From positions 1-64,000 of the forward strand of contig JAJNNY010000055.1 in the NCBI GenBank assembly GCA_022453515.1: 64,000 nucleotides of DNA, read 5' to 3'. This document shows positions 26,396 to 39,190 of this stretch, piece after piece (positions within the stretch are counted from its first letter, which is position 1; each line of letters begins with the position of its first letter). Origin of the DNA: Astrocystis sublimbata (taxonomy: Eukaryota; Ascomycota; Sordariomycetes; Xylariales; Xylariaceae). Made by a program: the position numbers and the translations under genes. The notes beneath the pieces were generated by a model that saw only the letters and a program-made list of their open reading frames with translations, did no database searches and had not been told where the DNA came from.

Positions 26396-28747
26396 AGTGT
26401 GTAGCTGTATTCTTTGTATATGAGCAACCTACTTTTAGTTACTACGTAAAGACGGCATGTTTTAATATCGTGACCTTTGAAAGCAGGGGGCAAATGTTTA
26501 GAAGTTCAAAGCCAATGGCCTAGGCTTTATATCTTGGCTTTAGATTCCTAATCTACATATATCCATCGTTTGGAAGGCCTCTTGTATCATTTAATGCATA
26601 ATAATTACCTACCTTTTATTAGGTATATTGTTGTTAGGAGAATTCGTAAACCATCGCTAGCCCTCATGCCGCCCATCGCCAACTACCAGACTGCTATTCC
26701 CTCGGGCTACCACTCCCTAGAGCTCTGCTAAGACGCGGGGTTGCAGGGATAATTTAGCTCCCAGCGAGCGACAAGACAAGTCGAAATTGTTGTCCAGATC
26801 CGTTTGGATGCGAAAACTGTGATTCTCGGTACATTGCCGTGTAATTACGGCATTCAGCCGCGGGGTTAGGCGTTGCATAACTTTTTCCGTTCAGGCTTAT
26901 GCAAGAGCGTCCTTGGCCTAGTCCCAGCCAGCTCTGGCTAAAAGCAGCGCCGCTCAGCTACAGCCCCCATCCTGATGCAGCTCGATGCAGCATGGTAAAA
27001 CTTAGTATCTTACAAGTCATCAATTATTGCTATTTTCCTCTCTTGGAAGGTGGTAACTCGGTACTCGCATCTTTACCGTGAAGTGGTCATCGGTGAGATC
27101 TTGAGGAGAAGCTGGCTGAACCTTGAATCCCGCCTCTCTGCTGCATCTATTGTGATGCCAGGTGTTGCTTGTCGCCACTGGCATTAGCGTCTGTAGCAAT
27201 ACAGGCTCAGCTCATGGCCAATCGCTTGTCATGCAAGTTCGCAGCTGCAACAACGCCATGGCTTCAAGCCACACCTTATTGAACGGGGCGACTTACATGC
27301 TACGAGATAGTCAGCCAAAGTATACACACCACCAGTCTCAGATTCAAGGCTTTGTCTAATGTATCCTATCGTCACCCTTCAGTGTCTACCCAGGTACTCA
27401 TGCAGGAATTACTACACAAGGACTAACGGCCTCCCAACTTGAGTACAGCATGCCCAACGCTCACATGAGCGGCAAGGTCGGCGGTCCGTCGGCCGCGCGA
27501 GGAGCTACGCGCCCGGAACAAATATTTCCGTAGAGGGATGCCACCTCCTCTTCGTCGAGGAGATACTGCTTGAGTCTGCTGATGAGTAGCTGGGGTGCTG
27601 GAAAATCACATGGCTGTGCTGTTACATACTAGGAATGGATGCCAATCCCATGGACTTGCAGCAAGCCAGGCTTCATTAGCATTGCGATATTTTCACTCCC
27701 GCAGTCAGTATGTACGCGTCACCTACCTTGAGATGGAGGGTGTAGAGACACCGTCATTCTCATTTTCAATACGACCGTGACAATCGTGATCCCATTCGAG
27801 ATGCGAAGGTTCATGGTGAGTCGTCTGATGCTATTTCGTGAATTCACAATCATGCGATAGTCATCAGTGATGACTGTCAGGCGCTCAATTTCGTCTGATC
27901 TTTGAGTTCTAGACCGCTAAACGAGAAAAATCCGAAAACACCAAATCTATAAAACAGGTTAAGTGACCAATGAAGCTTGTTCGCAAGTTATTTATACCTT
28001 GAATCTCATACTCGTTCTGTCTCATACCTGATAGTCAGCGCCTATCTTACCGCTTGGAATTTAACTGGCTAACAGTCTACACACCATCATCTTGCGGTGG
28101 CGAGAAAATCATCTCATGTGCATTTCGTGTTGTGATGGTTTTCCTCGGAATCTGACAGATCTGCTATACTATCGGGGCACGCATGACCAAGATCAAGATC
28201 ACAGATTGAGAATCCAATATCGAAACTTGGTATCGGTATTCTTTACTACGGTTGTCAATTGATACAGGAAATATGTGACTTTTTTGAACAACGAAAGCAA
28301 CCTTTACAGACATCGTATCAACGCAGCCCGTCTCAGCTGCCAATCTGTTTATCCCTCATACTTGTCGCTTTTCGCTATAGTGGAACATGAGCGATCAGGG
28401 AATACCTGAGGTACCGCCTAGTGATGCCAGAAAGCGGATGCGCACGCATACTATGAGACTGGGCAGAGGTTTGAGTGCAAGCCACACAAGGTGATTGCTA
28501 GGTTGCACTATAATTATATGTATGTCAATTCCTGATGGCTGACGAATATGTTCTTGACCCTCATGCCCTATATGGTCTTGCTCTACGTTTTGTGTACTAT
28601 TGGCACAGCAAGGTTAAGTCGGATACCCCAACTTCACTACTAATCACATTCAGGGGAAGCTTTCATAGTATCTTGACATTTTCTATCAGCGCTGACCCTA
28701 ATTACAGAATGACTATACCAAGGCAACCGGATCGCCGTTCTAGCTCG
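26396..28747. other. Gene-poor tract
   Basis: I see no supported gene. Open frames of 60-146 codons are isolated. The one at 28535-28975 on the plus strand overlaps the 3' end of the monooxygenase antisense. AT-rich patches lie at about 26520-26640. No repeats or RNA genes were recognised. Confidence 0.45.
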
Positions 28748-30135
28748 TCAAGAAGCCTGTCTGAACGCAGCTTTTGCCCTTTCCATTTCAGCAGCCACAT
28801 CGTGATCCCAAATCCAGCGCATACGGGTCTGCATATTCTGCTTGACCGCGTCCATATCATCAAGCACGCCCGGAAACTCGAACTCATATACCTGCGCGGC
28901 CTCATGGCTTGTCGTCACCAACTTTTGGGTCCTTGGCCTTCTGGACTCGTCGTATATCTTGAACACCTTGGCTAAGTCCTCGACAGACTTCGCTTCCCCA
29001 AGCAACTCGCCAATGATGTAACAGTCCTCAATGCACATACTAGCACCGGCGCCTTGGTGCGGAGTTGATGCGTGTGCAGCGTCGCCGACCAGGCAAATTC
29101 GTGGCTGTGTCCCGTAATACGTCGGTGCGGGAGGGTCCTCGAACAGCGCCCATACGTCTTGCCGTTCCATTGCCGATATAATAGCAACCCCTGTTGGTCC
29201 CCATGTTTGGAAGTCGGCCAACATTTCCTCCTTGGACACCCCAACAACCCAATTCTCCTTTGTCCACTTCTCGCGGGAAGCAAAAGCCACAACTGTCATC
29301 AACTGTAAGCAAGACATGCCATAAACTCTAAAAGAGAGAACGGAGAGCACCTACCGTTCATTATCCTTCCCAGATCAATGGGATAGGTCAATATATGTCC
29401 GTGATATCCAAAGTACATTTGAGCATGCCGGGCTTCCTCCTCGCCGACGGCTTCAATCGCCTTATCCATCGGGACTAGACCTCTATACGCGCACTTTCCG
29501 GAGAAAACCGCATCGTACTTGTCGCTACCCAAGAGGACTTTTCGCGTCTGCGACTTGATACCGTCAGTGCCAAGAACCGCTGTGTGCTGCGCCGTGGTGC
29601 CGTCCGCAAAATGCAAGATCGCATCCTCCGAGTCGGTCGTTTTGGTGATGTCTACAAGGCGCTTTCCGAACCGGCAGACGGAAAGCGGGACCAGCTTTAC
29701 CAGCTGATCGAGGAAGTGCGCGCGATGGACAGCGCCCACCTGACCGACTTTCGAAAGGTCGCCGTAGTGGATATTGAAAAGGTCGTCTCCGACTTTCGTT
29801 CCTGCTTGTCCAGCATACTCAAAAGTCTTCCCGTCGTCTCCGGCCTTCCGCATGTCCCCTACCCGCGTGGTGAACCAGATGTTTTCCCTTCCATCAATCT
29901 GGACTGTCCGACAATGCCTGTAGGCTGCTTCCAATTGTGGCGAGATCAACTTCATGGACATAACAGCGTTAGGGTTGAAGCCGATACCAGCGCCGATTTC
30001 GCCAAATTTGGACGCTGATTCGTATACGGTGAAGGGCACATTATGCTTCAGAAGTGAGATTGCTAGTGTTAAGCCGGTTATACCGCCCCCGACGATAGCG
30101 AGGTTAAATGGCTTGGTGGGTGAGGGGTCGCTCAT
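28748..30135 (-). CDS. FAD-dependent monooxygenase (salicylate-hydroxylase-like), 2 exons
   Basis: Class A flavoprotein hydroxylase using NAD(P)H and O2 on an aromatic substrate. Exons 30135-29355 and 29292-28748 give 441 aa. The acceptor at ATGACAG (intron 29293-29354, 62 nt) restores the conserved RIMNVVAFAS segment, so I prefer it over the nearer-looking CTTACAG. Motifs: FAD Rossmann NLAIVGGGITGLTLA (about 11-25), an acidic residue after strand 2 (YES), the DG fingerprint VLGTDGIKSQTR, and the GD motif CLVGDAAHASTPHQGAGA. The catalytic and cofactor motifs are complete and the length (400-450 aa) is normal. An upstream ATG at 30168 would add 11 residues; MSDPSPTKPF is the more usual type of start. 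It has no linked biosynthetic genes, so a catabolic role on phenolics is as likely as a secondary-metabolic one. Confidence 0.93.
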
Positions 30136-33100
30136 CGTGATGATCGGCAGTCTTGTCGTATAAATCAAATGGTAACAACCAGATTACAGAACCGGTCAGA
30201 ATGAAAGTCGATGTACAGCGTATAAGTCCGAAGCTATTGAGGTTATTGCAGTTTGAGAATGACGATGATCTTGCGCACTTTTATGTATGCATCCATCCGA
30301 CCGTGATGTTGATTAACTGTGATGTCAGGGGCGCACGGAAATGGGTCAAATATACCCCATGCGGGGGTAGTCGGCAGATGTCAAACTATCACGAGCCCCA
30401 ACCGGTTTCCTCGTGCAACTATCTCGAGTGTCTGTACTCCCATGTTCGCCCGATTATACTGTTAAACTCCAGAAAAACTACGTAGCATGCGCGAAATACG
30501 CGATTGTAGGTCTCGCAACAAAATGGCTCACGCAATGTATATCCGCGCAAGCAGAATTGTACTTCTGTCGCTCGCCCCCTCATGCGAAGCGTTATTGCCG
30601 ACATGAGAAATATTCCCAAATCACTATATCATCGTGCATGCCCCCGTCAATCGTCATCATGTGTAACATCCGGTTAAGATTAAGAGCGATTCCTAGTTCT
30701 GGTATAGTCGCTTACCTAACCGCCACCCGTGGCCAATTTTGTAATACTGTCCAAGCTGCTTATTTCTAGGCTGCGAACTTTAAGTAATTAGTGTATAAGT
30801 CGACCTGTCGCGTTCTGCTCTTGGATGATGCATGAGTCTAGGGGGAATTTTGAACCTTAGAAGACATCAATTCGATGAAGATCGACCAGCATCGTATACT
30901 CGATCCACAATTCGCGATCCGGGTGCACGCCGAACACCGAATCAACATGCTTCATTTACTGATGCCGCAAGACTCGCTAATTATGTTGACGAGCTAGGGG
31001 AAAATTAACTCGGCGACCGAAGTTAACATAATCGTACATCCGAACAGTAGATTAGCCTGGAATACAATCTTTGGAATAACTTCGGATTTAAGCTCGGCGA
31101 TAAGTGCAGGACATATCCAGGGACAACCCCTGAGAATATTCTTATAAACAGGTTAGGAGGTAACGTTGTGCAAGAGATTGTGGCAAAACTATGGTAGAGG
31201 TAGTGAATAAATGCATGCATGATGTGGCGGTGGCAGCAAAGGATGCTCTTCAGTCTAACACCTTCTGTTTCCAGTGACCATCCGGGAACTGACCCAGACA
31301 GTCATGCTCTCGCTATTTTGGATACCACCGCTGATTATCAGCACATCGGTCCGAGCCTAGATGACTAGGGGCTCTGGCAGAAATTTGCGAAATGACAGGT
31401 AGATGTCCAACTGCGCATCAAGCTCAAAAGCCTCTATCCTGAGAGATGGTAGAGCCGCCTGTGTCCGTTCGGTAAGATTATCAAGCAAGGTATGCTTTAG
31501 GGTTAAAGGTTCTGGAATAGCGCGGTGTGAATCTCAGGGAGATGGGTGTAATATGAGAATATAAGTAGTAAGGTACCGCCATCCTTTTGAAAAGGCATGG
31601 TATCCGGAAGAGTGCCTAGCGTTCTCAGAAGGCGACGCGAGACCAGAAGTGTCTGGTCAATCGGCCATACCCGGGTGAAATCTAAATTGTTTGCATCTGC
31701 TACGATACACTTAGAATTTGCCTGATTTGTGAGAAGGACTTAGTTCGGAGATGGCATGGTGTTCGTACACCGAGTCCCTGATTTGATGCTGTCATGTCTT
31801 GGGGTCCGGCAATCAATGTTGGGACACTGTTGGCGACGCCCCTGAGTAGCTCAACACACTCGGAGCGACAGACTTGATACACATTGGACTTTTGCATTGA
31901 AACACCGTATGCAAGAACCGCCGCTGCAACCCAACTCCCATTTACAACAAAAGTTCTGAGCATGAAAACAATTAGAAACCTAGATTGTGTTAGCGTGCGC
32001 CACGAATGCAGTTGTGATCGTACTTGGCTGTATGGGGAAGCTTCCATGGCAGTCATTGATTGATAATCATCAGTTTGACGAAGCATGAACTCCTATTCAG
32101 CCAATTGACAAAGGTAAAACGTACTCATCTAGGAATTGTGCATATAAAGGATCAAGTATTGTGGTAAGCTACGATTTCTATTGTTCCACAAAAGTCTGGA
32201 TCTTACCGTCAAGCACCTCAGGGGTAAATACACTCACATACATTTTATTCGCGGCCGCAACAAGTTGTAACGGGGGCCATGCTAAGTATCCTAACTATTT
32301 GTGTCAAATGGTGTTAAGTCATTGTTTCCAGCCTGTTCCCTTTCTTGGAAAACCCTCCCTATCAGCTCTTCGACACTGGTGTCGTACAAATCCAACTTTT
32401 GAATTTTGATGGGTTGCTGACAGTTTTCAGACTCAAGCGATTGTGACCTGCTAGGCTGGGCTTCTCGTAAGTTGTCCCTTCCCATCGGAGTTTGCGTCGA
32501 CTAGATAGCCATTCTCAATATGATATTCCACCCTGCCCAAAGAAGTACCAATCCCACCACAATCGGCGTCTACCCATGTCCCTTCAGCTGTGTGTAACCT
32601 GAAACCCCGGGTCGTCGAGTAAATCTACAAGTGGGCTGGCATTGTGTAAGTAAAACTCGACGACGACGTCGTGGTCATCCACAACCTAGCCACTGCCGAG
32701 TTTTGTGTTGAGTTTCCCCATTGCATGACAGGTCGGCTGTAAGGTAAAGATCTGACATGAGAAGCACGTCAGCCGTCAGAAGGACCCTGCATGTACTTCG
32801 CCGCTAGGCAATAATAGTAGTTGTCGGTGTAAGAATGAAGGGCCATGCATTTGAAAATCAATCACTGATCGCTTAATATCACCTACCATGCCTTACACTT
32901 GGAAACCGTGAGGTAGGAGCGTCGACAGAAGGAAGGCACAGTACGACTGGTTTCTAGGCACTTCTGCTTGTAGACACACACCTAGCCCACACAGTAGATT
33001 CTCTCCCAATACAACCAACTTCTGATCGACCGTGTCTATATGCATGCTTTACATGCATATCGGCCGCACGTACGCAATACTCTTTAGTGGCCCGTTTGTG

Positions 33101-34240
33101 GAAATCCTCGTCCGGGTCCGACTTGTTCTTGTAATGGGCGCTTGACAGCCGAAGGAGTCTCCCCGGACGCCCCTGGCTAGTCGGCTTATTGTCAGACGTG
33201 ACTTGATGCATCCTCGACTTTTTCTGAATTAGTACTAGCTCTTTTCGGTCATCCATGTAGCGAGTATCATTGCGTTATATGATCCGATATTTCGCCTCGA
33301 AGGGGGTGAGAATGCACGTCTGCGGCACTGATCGCGACTGCTGACCGGTACCGACAAAGCCCCCAACGGGACCACCAACGACGGCAATGGAATATGGATG
33401 CCAACAAGGCTCTAGTACGAATCTTTATACGGCGATGATATTCACATCCAAAAAAACAATCATCGAACACTGACAACGAGGCCGCGTATCATTGAAGGGA
33501 TCGCACAAACGTGGTATTAACACTACGTCGTCATATTCTGAAATTAGTGGTATTAAATGCAAGAGACTCAAATCATGTAAGCACGTACTCGTCATAGTTT
33601 TCTCGAGATAAACGGTTTGCTTTTGTGACGGTCTTATCAGCAAGTGACGGAGAAGTCAAAGACCCAATCATGGTGAAGTGGATAGAGTGACTACGTAAGT
33701 AGGTTGTATATAATAATAAACCCTACCACCCGCAGGTTAGAGGAGGGAGCCAGAAGCGAGAGGTTCTCGAGAGAAGAAATGGGCAGGCAATTCTGACCAG
33801 CATTCACGTAATTGACCTAAATCTGGCAATTATGGTCATCGATCTGCGAAGTACCTACTGTTTTCTAGATATAGGTCACTCCGGCCCCGAAAAGAATTCT
33901 ACACTCTCATGTAAATGCCAGTCCGGTTCCGGAAACGTAGTGCACTTTATTGCACTCTGATGTCTGTACCATAGAATTTGGGTAGTAGTGAGAAGGACTA
34001 GGGCCTGCAGGCTGTGTCAAATAGGTAATTGAGCGGCACCGAAGTGACAACTCCAAGTGCCGGCACCACTACGACTATCCAGATGTTTAATTTGCGTGGT
34101 TCGCACGCTTATTGGTTCATCAGTCGCTACGCAGTGCCATCTACCTGTTATGATTTAAACCAGAACATGTTTCTGCGTTGTTGATGTTTGCGTCCTTTCC
34201 CAATCAACCAAACATTCGCATACGACTCGGAACGAGTATT
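30136..34240. other. 4.1-kb gene-poor tract
   Basis: No gene is supported. The longest frame is 128 codons (31700-32086, -), with no recognised motif and no linked exons. Frames at 32954-33643 (-) likewise have no family resemblance. The tract is moderately AT-rich with many stops. It is probably intergenic plus decayed sequence; the right end is the receptor-gene promoter. Confidence 0.45.
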
Positions 34241-35370
34241 ATGACAATGTATTCAGACACACTTGCAGGCGCGCTTCCTCATAACGAATTGGGGAAAGCA
34301 AACCTTATTGTTGAGACACTCTTCCTTGCCCTCAACTTTGTTTGTACTAGTTTCAGGCTTTGGGGACGACGAATGAAGAAACAGCCACTTGCAGCTAATG
34401 ATTATCTAATTCTTGCAGCATTGGTATGTCTACCAAAACTTTCCCCTCATAACAGCATACCTCATAGCTAACACAGCGCATTGTAGCTCGTTGTAACCGC
34501 CCGTTATGCCGTAATCGTCACTCTAGTGGTGTACTGTGGATTGGGGCTTCATGCTGACGAAGTCGAGCGCATTGGCGGTCCTGGTAGAATTGTTCTTTTC
34601 ATCAAGGTTCGTTATTAAGCTCCTGTTGCTATCGACTCTGACAATTGAACTAAGCTTACCTATGTGATCGATCTAATGTGGATTACCGTTGTCGCTCTGA
34701 TCAAGACATCTATACTGCATCTGTATTCGGTCATTTTCAGTTTGACGTGGTTTCAGAGTTACGTGTACGGAGCGATGGCCTTAAACACAACATTCTGGGT
34801 CGCGGCATTTTTCAGCAACGTTTTTCTCTGCATGCCCCCTCAAAAGTTATGGCTTCCGGACCTACCAGGACACTGTGGCAATTCAACTACGTTCCATATC
34901 GCGTTGGCAGCAGTTGACCTCACCATAAGTATTCTGGTAATCGCCCTTCCTATGCCGATCCTTTGGAATTTGCAAATGAAGAAGGCCAAGAAAGTTTCCA
35001 TAACGTTTCTCTTTGGGCTTGGGTTTATGTGCGTATTTGAACCCTCATCCTATAGTCTCGGCTTCTCAGCCGGAGTATTAATCGTTAAACTTCTAGAATC
35101 ATCTTTATCTCGGCCGCACGCATCGGTATTTTCCCTGAGATTGACCCCACCGACATCACCTATACATTCTCGAGAGTCGCTATACTCTCGTCTCTCGTCC
35201 CATTACTTGGCATTCTTAATGCGAATCTACTTATCTCCGGACCAACACTCGTCGAGGTTGTAAAAGCCTCATCGATATACCCTGCTGTCAAACGGTGGAG
35301 AATTACCGCCAGCTCCGAGAAATTACAGGGGCATACGAAAGAACATGATGTCGCATACAGTGACGGTTAG
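34241..35370 (+). CDS. PTH11-like / fungal rhodopsin-fold integral membrane protein (copy 1), 4 exons
   Basis: Seven-helix membrane protein of the large Pezizomycotina family with the fungal rhodopsin domain (PTH11/SAT4-related), candidate GPCR-like sensors. Exons 34241-34423, 34487-34606, 34655-35028 and 35097-35370 (introns 63, 48 and 68 nt) give 316 aa in one frame. Helices are visible in LIVETLFLALNFVC, ARYAVIVTLVVYCGLGL, DLMWITVVALIKTSIL, YVYGAMALNTTFWVAAFF, TFHIALAAVDLTISILVIAL, ITFLFGLGFI and AILSSLVPLLGILNANL. The family hallmarks DYL after helix 1, W/LPGHCGN before helix 5 and DITYTF before the last helix are all present. The final exon lacks a Met but is strongly supported by family motifs. 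It has no CFEM domain. An ATG at 34178 would lengthen the N-terminus by 21 residues. Confidence 0.88.
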
Positions 35371-37461
35371 TCGAACCCAAAGAATGGCTGCCCAGGAGAG
35401 GGACGGCTATTCTAACTATCACTCGGTGCGATTCAGGTGGCTAATGATGAATTTAGTATCTCGCAGTTCAAATGCCTCAGATTACACCGGCAATATCAAT
35501 AAGTAAAGGTCGAGAGATTAACCCAACGCCTACTATGGATAGCTGCTCATATCCGACTTCCTTTAATGGCTCTGCTGCAGGACAAGTCGGTTGGCCACAC
35601 ATCGTGATTGAGTGTGGTGGGTGATAGTCGATGTCCGTCGCAGAGTAATAAGAATGTGGGGGCGGAACTTGGTTAGATAAGGAAGCCAGCACAGGAATTC
35701 ATGAAACGCATAGTAGAATTGGGGTGCTGCTGTCCCCGGCAACCTCCTTAAGCGTGCTGTGGAAGGAATGGGGGGTCAAATTAGTAAAGTTGGTTAGCGA
35801 CTCCTTCGGGAGTCCGAATCCTTCTGTACTTGCATGTTTGATGATAGCTTTAATAAGATACACACACACACATAGATCTTTCTTTAAGGGCAGATCTGTG
35901 ACATAAATTGTGTTCTATTGTAAGTTTAAGCTCCCCAGCTCTCCATAGACTTCTTAAGTGTGTGAACTCTATTTTCCCCCTTCAGGCAAGACTATCCAGA
36001 TAAAGCACTCATTCGCGTTCCTTGAAGCCTGAAACAAGTGCAATTGTCACGACGGAGTCAATTGACCCCGTAGGCATCGATTTCGATGATGTCGAATACT
36101 ACCTGGGCGATTTTGCCAAGTAAAAATTGAACAGCCGGCAGATCCGGAACTCGGTCGCCGCGGTGCGGCAGCTAGCTAAGTTTAATGGCGAGAAGATATC
36201 TTGTCATCACAGTATCTGGCAAGTTTAATGCCTTCCTAAAAACTACCTATACAAGAGGGCTTTTCAGATGATCAGGTAGCCTTTAGAGATGGAATTCAGT
36301 AGATACGATTGGTATTTAACACGAGATGGCAGGTGTGCCACGGACTTCGGAGACTTGGTATGGGGTCGTTCAGGTTGGATTGCGAGGTTGTGCCATTAGG
36401 AACCGCTCGTCTGGTGTAACATCTTGATGGGGTCTGTGATACAGGATGCCAATTTGATCTGAGGCTTTTATGACTTATGACGAGAAAAGCGGAGGAAAGT
36501 CACTCTTTTTCTACCTAAGTCCGATATTTCAAGTTAACATGACAACTCGTTCCAAGAGCATTCTCATACGAAACCTAACTTAACAGAGCATTTGAACCTA
36601 TATTGAGTGATTCTTCCTGCAGGGGGATGGACCTACGTCCCACAGCTCCGTGAGACATACCCTTATAGACCGTGATGCATACTCGGGTCCCTTTGCGATG
36701 AGGCCATATTGAAAGAAAATAGACACCTACGTATTTACATACCTTGTATAGAAGATGTGTAAATCCCGGGTCCTTATTCGTGCATAGTCTTCCGCTGATA
36801 TTTGTTTTTGCAGTATCTCTCATAGACCAGTTCTTGTTACGAGAGTAGCATGTTAAGGGGCTTATGGAGATTTGGAAGAGGGTCAATAACCCATTGACCA
36901 ACGCTACAATGCTCATATAAATACGTGCCTTGCCTCTTCACCATTGTTAGTCATGATTAGGTTCTCAACGCCGCTTCCTGGGAATGTGTTTTCTGTTTTT
37001 CCCTTGCCAGAATCTCCAGGCCCGTTGGTTCGCAGACATGTTCGGACGTCGGATGCGGTTGCCTCTCGCTCCTTGCCAGCAAATCAGTCACACAAGTGTC
37101 TGCTGCATGAGCATCTGCAACTCGCATTGCACAAGAGCTATGGATGGACGCAGCTTACTGGACTAGCTCGCACGTCGTGTCGCCATCAGACAGGAAAGAC
37201 ATACGTCAAACTTTGCATGTCTGCATAAACAGGGCTATGTGCTCCAGGCTGGTATGTCGATAGGTCCATACTATTAGTCAACACTTTCAGTTACTACCTA
37301 GGTAGTATGGGCGCCGCACACGTGCCACCGCATGCGAGACCTATATACGCGTAGTGTGTATCTAAACACACCTCTATCCTCTATGTAGTTCCCAACACTA
37401 CCTCTTTTTCTAACATCCCATTCCGCCAACGACCCTATGTTCACATTTTCATATTGTCGCA
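35371..37461. other. Gene-poor tract
   Basis: I see no supported gene. A 36-codon acidic open stretch at about 36017-36123 (+) ends DDVEYYLGDFAK and may be an exon fragment of unknown origin. It has no start codon or recognisable partners. Confidence 0.4.
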
Positions 37462-37683
37462 ATGTCAATTTGTAATGATTCATCGTTTAGGCGACGCGTC
37501 GATCCCTCTTGTCGTGCCTTCGACTTCACTTTGTGTTTCGTAGATGTGGTGTTAGCGATACTCCCTAGAGGCAGTCTTCTCCTTATCGCCCCCTTGGCTT
37601 ATTTCCGGCTGAACAAGAGCCCAGAAGTGGTGAAAGGGGCTGTAATAAGCGGCGCGAAGGCTGTACGTGTGTATCCGCCATGA
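37462..37683 (+). pseudogene. N-terminal remnant of ABCC/MRP-type transporter
   Basis: A 73-codon frame starts at an ATG in good context and contains DPSCRAFDFTLCFVD, VLAILPRGSLLLIAPL and PEVVKGAVISGAKA. This is the start of the TMD0 region in fungal MRP-type ABC transporters: the pattern FDFTLLFED-x-ILPS-x-LLLLAPL followed by a K-V-rich loop. Right after 37683 the frame closes, and the next 200 nt show only scrambled, multi-frame echoes of the TMD0 helices. No Walker A, signature or Walker B motif of an ABCC protein is visible on the plus strand up to the next genes. It is therefore a truncated and decayed copy, not a working gene. Assignment rests on pattern recognition of the opening helix only. 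Confidence 0.6.
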
Positions 37684-38251
37684 TCGTCTTTTCCTTTGCT
37701 TCAATACCTGCCGACGAAGGAAATGCGCTGACTGCATCGTTCCTTGACAGCTTTCGTTCAGGCTTTTATGTGCTTTACGAATCTCTTACGCCATCGTCGG
37801 AGCACAGGACGGTAAACTCACTACCAGCACTTCGCTGACATCAGATGTTCTTTCTTTTGCGCCAATGTAGGTAATCCATATCTCTCCTAGCTTCATCATC
37901 ATCGTTCTATCCTTAACTAAGTCTTTACGACGAATCAACACGACGTGCCCACTACAAGTTGCTACTTAATCGCAACCACAGGTATGACCACGGGGGTATT
38001 ACCTCTAGAAAGCGACAAAGTTTGCGTAACAATAAACTCGGGGCTTTAACAACCAGAGACGGAAACAAGGAGTACGTCTATAACCTATACAAGGTAAAGT
38101 TAAATAGTAATTAAAGCTTTTTGGAAGATAACTACCTGAAATCCCATATTTGTTACAATCAGTTAACAAAATGTCTAACTTTGACAAAGTCCCCGCCTGG
38201 CTATGCAAGATATATCGAAACATTCAACTCTACCTTTACAAATGCTTTAGC
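37684..38251. other. Decaying continuation of the transporter remnant
   Basis: The first 200 nt may be degenerate ABCC sequence (see the remnant just upstream). The rest is AT-rich intergenic DNA bordering the 3' end of the Cys-rich protein gene. No gene is supported. Confidence 0.35.
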
Positions 38252-39190
38252 TCAGCCTCCACAGATATTATTCGTACATTGATATGGATCCGCACAGCCA
38301 GTATCATCAGAGCAAGACCATCCTAAGCATCCAAAGTCACAGGAAGTAGAACTTGTAGAGGTGGCACCGGCTCCTCCACAGATATTATTGATACATTCGT
38401 ACGGATCGATGCAGTCGTTGAGGTCTTTACATCCCCAACCCGGACAGCCCCATGTGCAGGTAGTACTGCTTGCAATGGAAAGTTCAGTCGTGGACACGCT
38501 TGTAATTTCCGGTGTGGACGTATTTGGTGGTGGTCCTTTCGTTTCCATGTCAGACTGACTTGTACTTGGTACTGATTTATGATCGACTTTGGTGGGTTTC
38601 TGTGTTTGAGAATCCAAAGCAGCTGGCGAGATCGACGTTGAGGTCACCCATTCCGCCGTAGCAGAAATCGAGGAATCGTGCCCTTGAATCGTATCAATAC
38701 TCTTGTGCGTTGCAAACGAGGTGGTTGATGATTCGGTCGGGGCAATGAGGTTCAAAGTTGTAGGAGGTAAAAAAGCATCACTACTTCCAAAACCAAAAGT
38801 CGAGGACTGTGATGCTGCATTCGATTGGGCACCGCTGAGCAGCAAGTCATTGGTTAGTTTCAATTGTTGTGCAGCTTGTGTTTGGACTTTGATCACTTAC
38901 GAATGAGCCCCTGAATAAGGTGACAACTTGCCAAATGCGGACAATAGTGGCAGCGTAACTGCCAAAGCCCCGCTAACTACGATACCGATAGTAATGGTGA
39001 TGAGCTTCACACGGCCGTCTCGGGTCGACGTGACCTTTGAGAGCGTTTCGGTGGTATACTGTACAATGTTATTGATGACAGGTTCGTTACGGTTGCCATG
39101 CTCATGTTTATTGTTGTCTCCGACATGTCTGCCTTGGACGGGGCTGTTCGAGAAATTGGTGCTCCGATTAAAGTGTCCACTCTGAGACAT
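38252..39190 (-). CDS. Single-pass membrane protein with two C-terminal Cys-rich modules, 2 exons
   Basis: Exons 39190-38901 and 38834-38252 join across a 66-nt intron (GTAAGT donor, AACTAACC branch, GCTCAG acceptor) to give 290 aa. Residues 1-60 are polar and Asn/His-rich, and residues 63-84 form one membrane helix (LITITIGIVVSGALAVTLPL). A long Ser/Thr-rich stalk follows, as in O-glycosylated cell-surface proteins. The last 70 residues are two tandem modules of about 31-33 aa, each C-x3-C-x-GW-x-C-x5-(D/G)C-x-DPY-x-C-x-NNICGG. There is no signal peptide, so a type II orientation with external C-terminus is inferred. Function is unknown; wall-bound sensor or adhesin-like roles are possible. 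Neighbours are a transporter remnant and the SesA-like gene. Confidence 0.85.

Noticed and set aside
17745..30135. Secondary-metabolite gene cluster (ABC pump, P450, monooxygenase)
   Set aside because: No backbone synthase, terpene cyclase or pathway regulator in the window, and the genes are separated by 2 kb gaps with no shared organisation.
31700..32086. 128-codon minus-strand frame as a gene
   Set aside because: No recognisable domain, no splice partners, no promoter or codon signal; left as part of the gene-poor tract.
35979..36123. Short acidic frame ending DDVEYYLGDFAK as a gene
   Set aside because: Too short, no start codon, no linked exon; noted only as a possible exon fragment.
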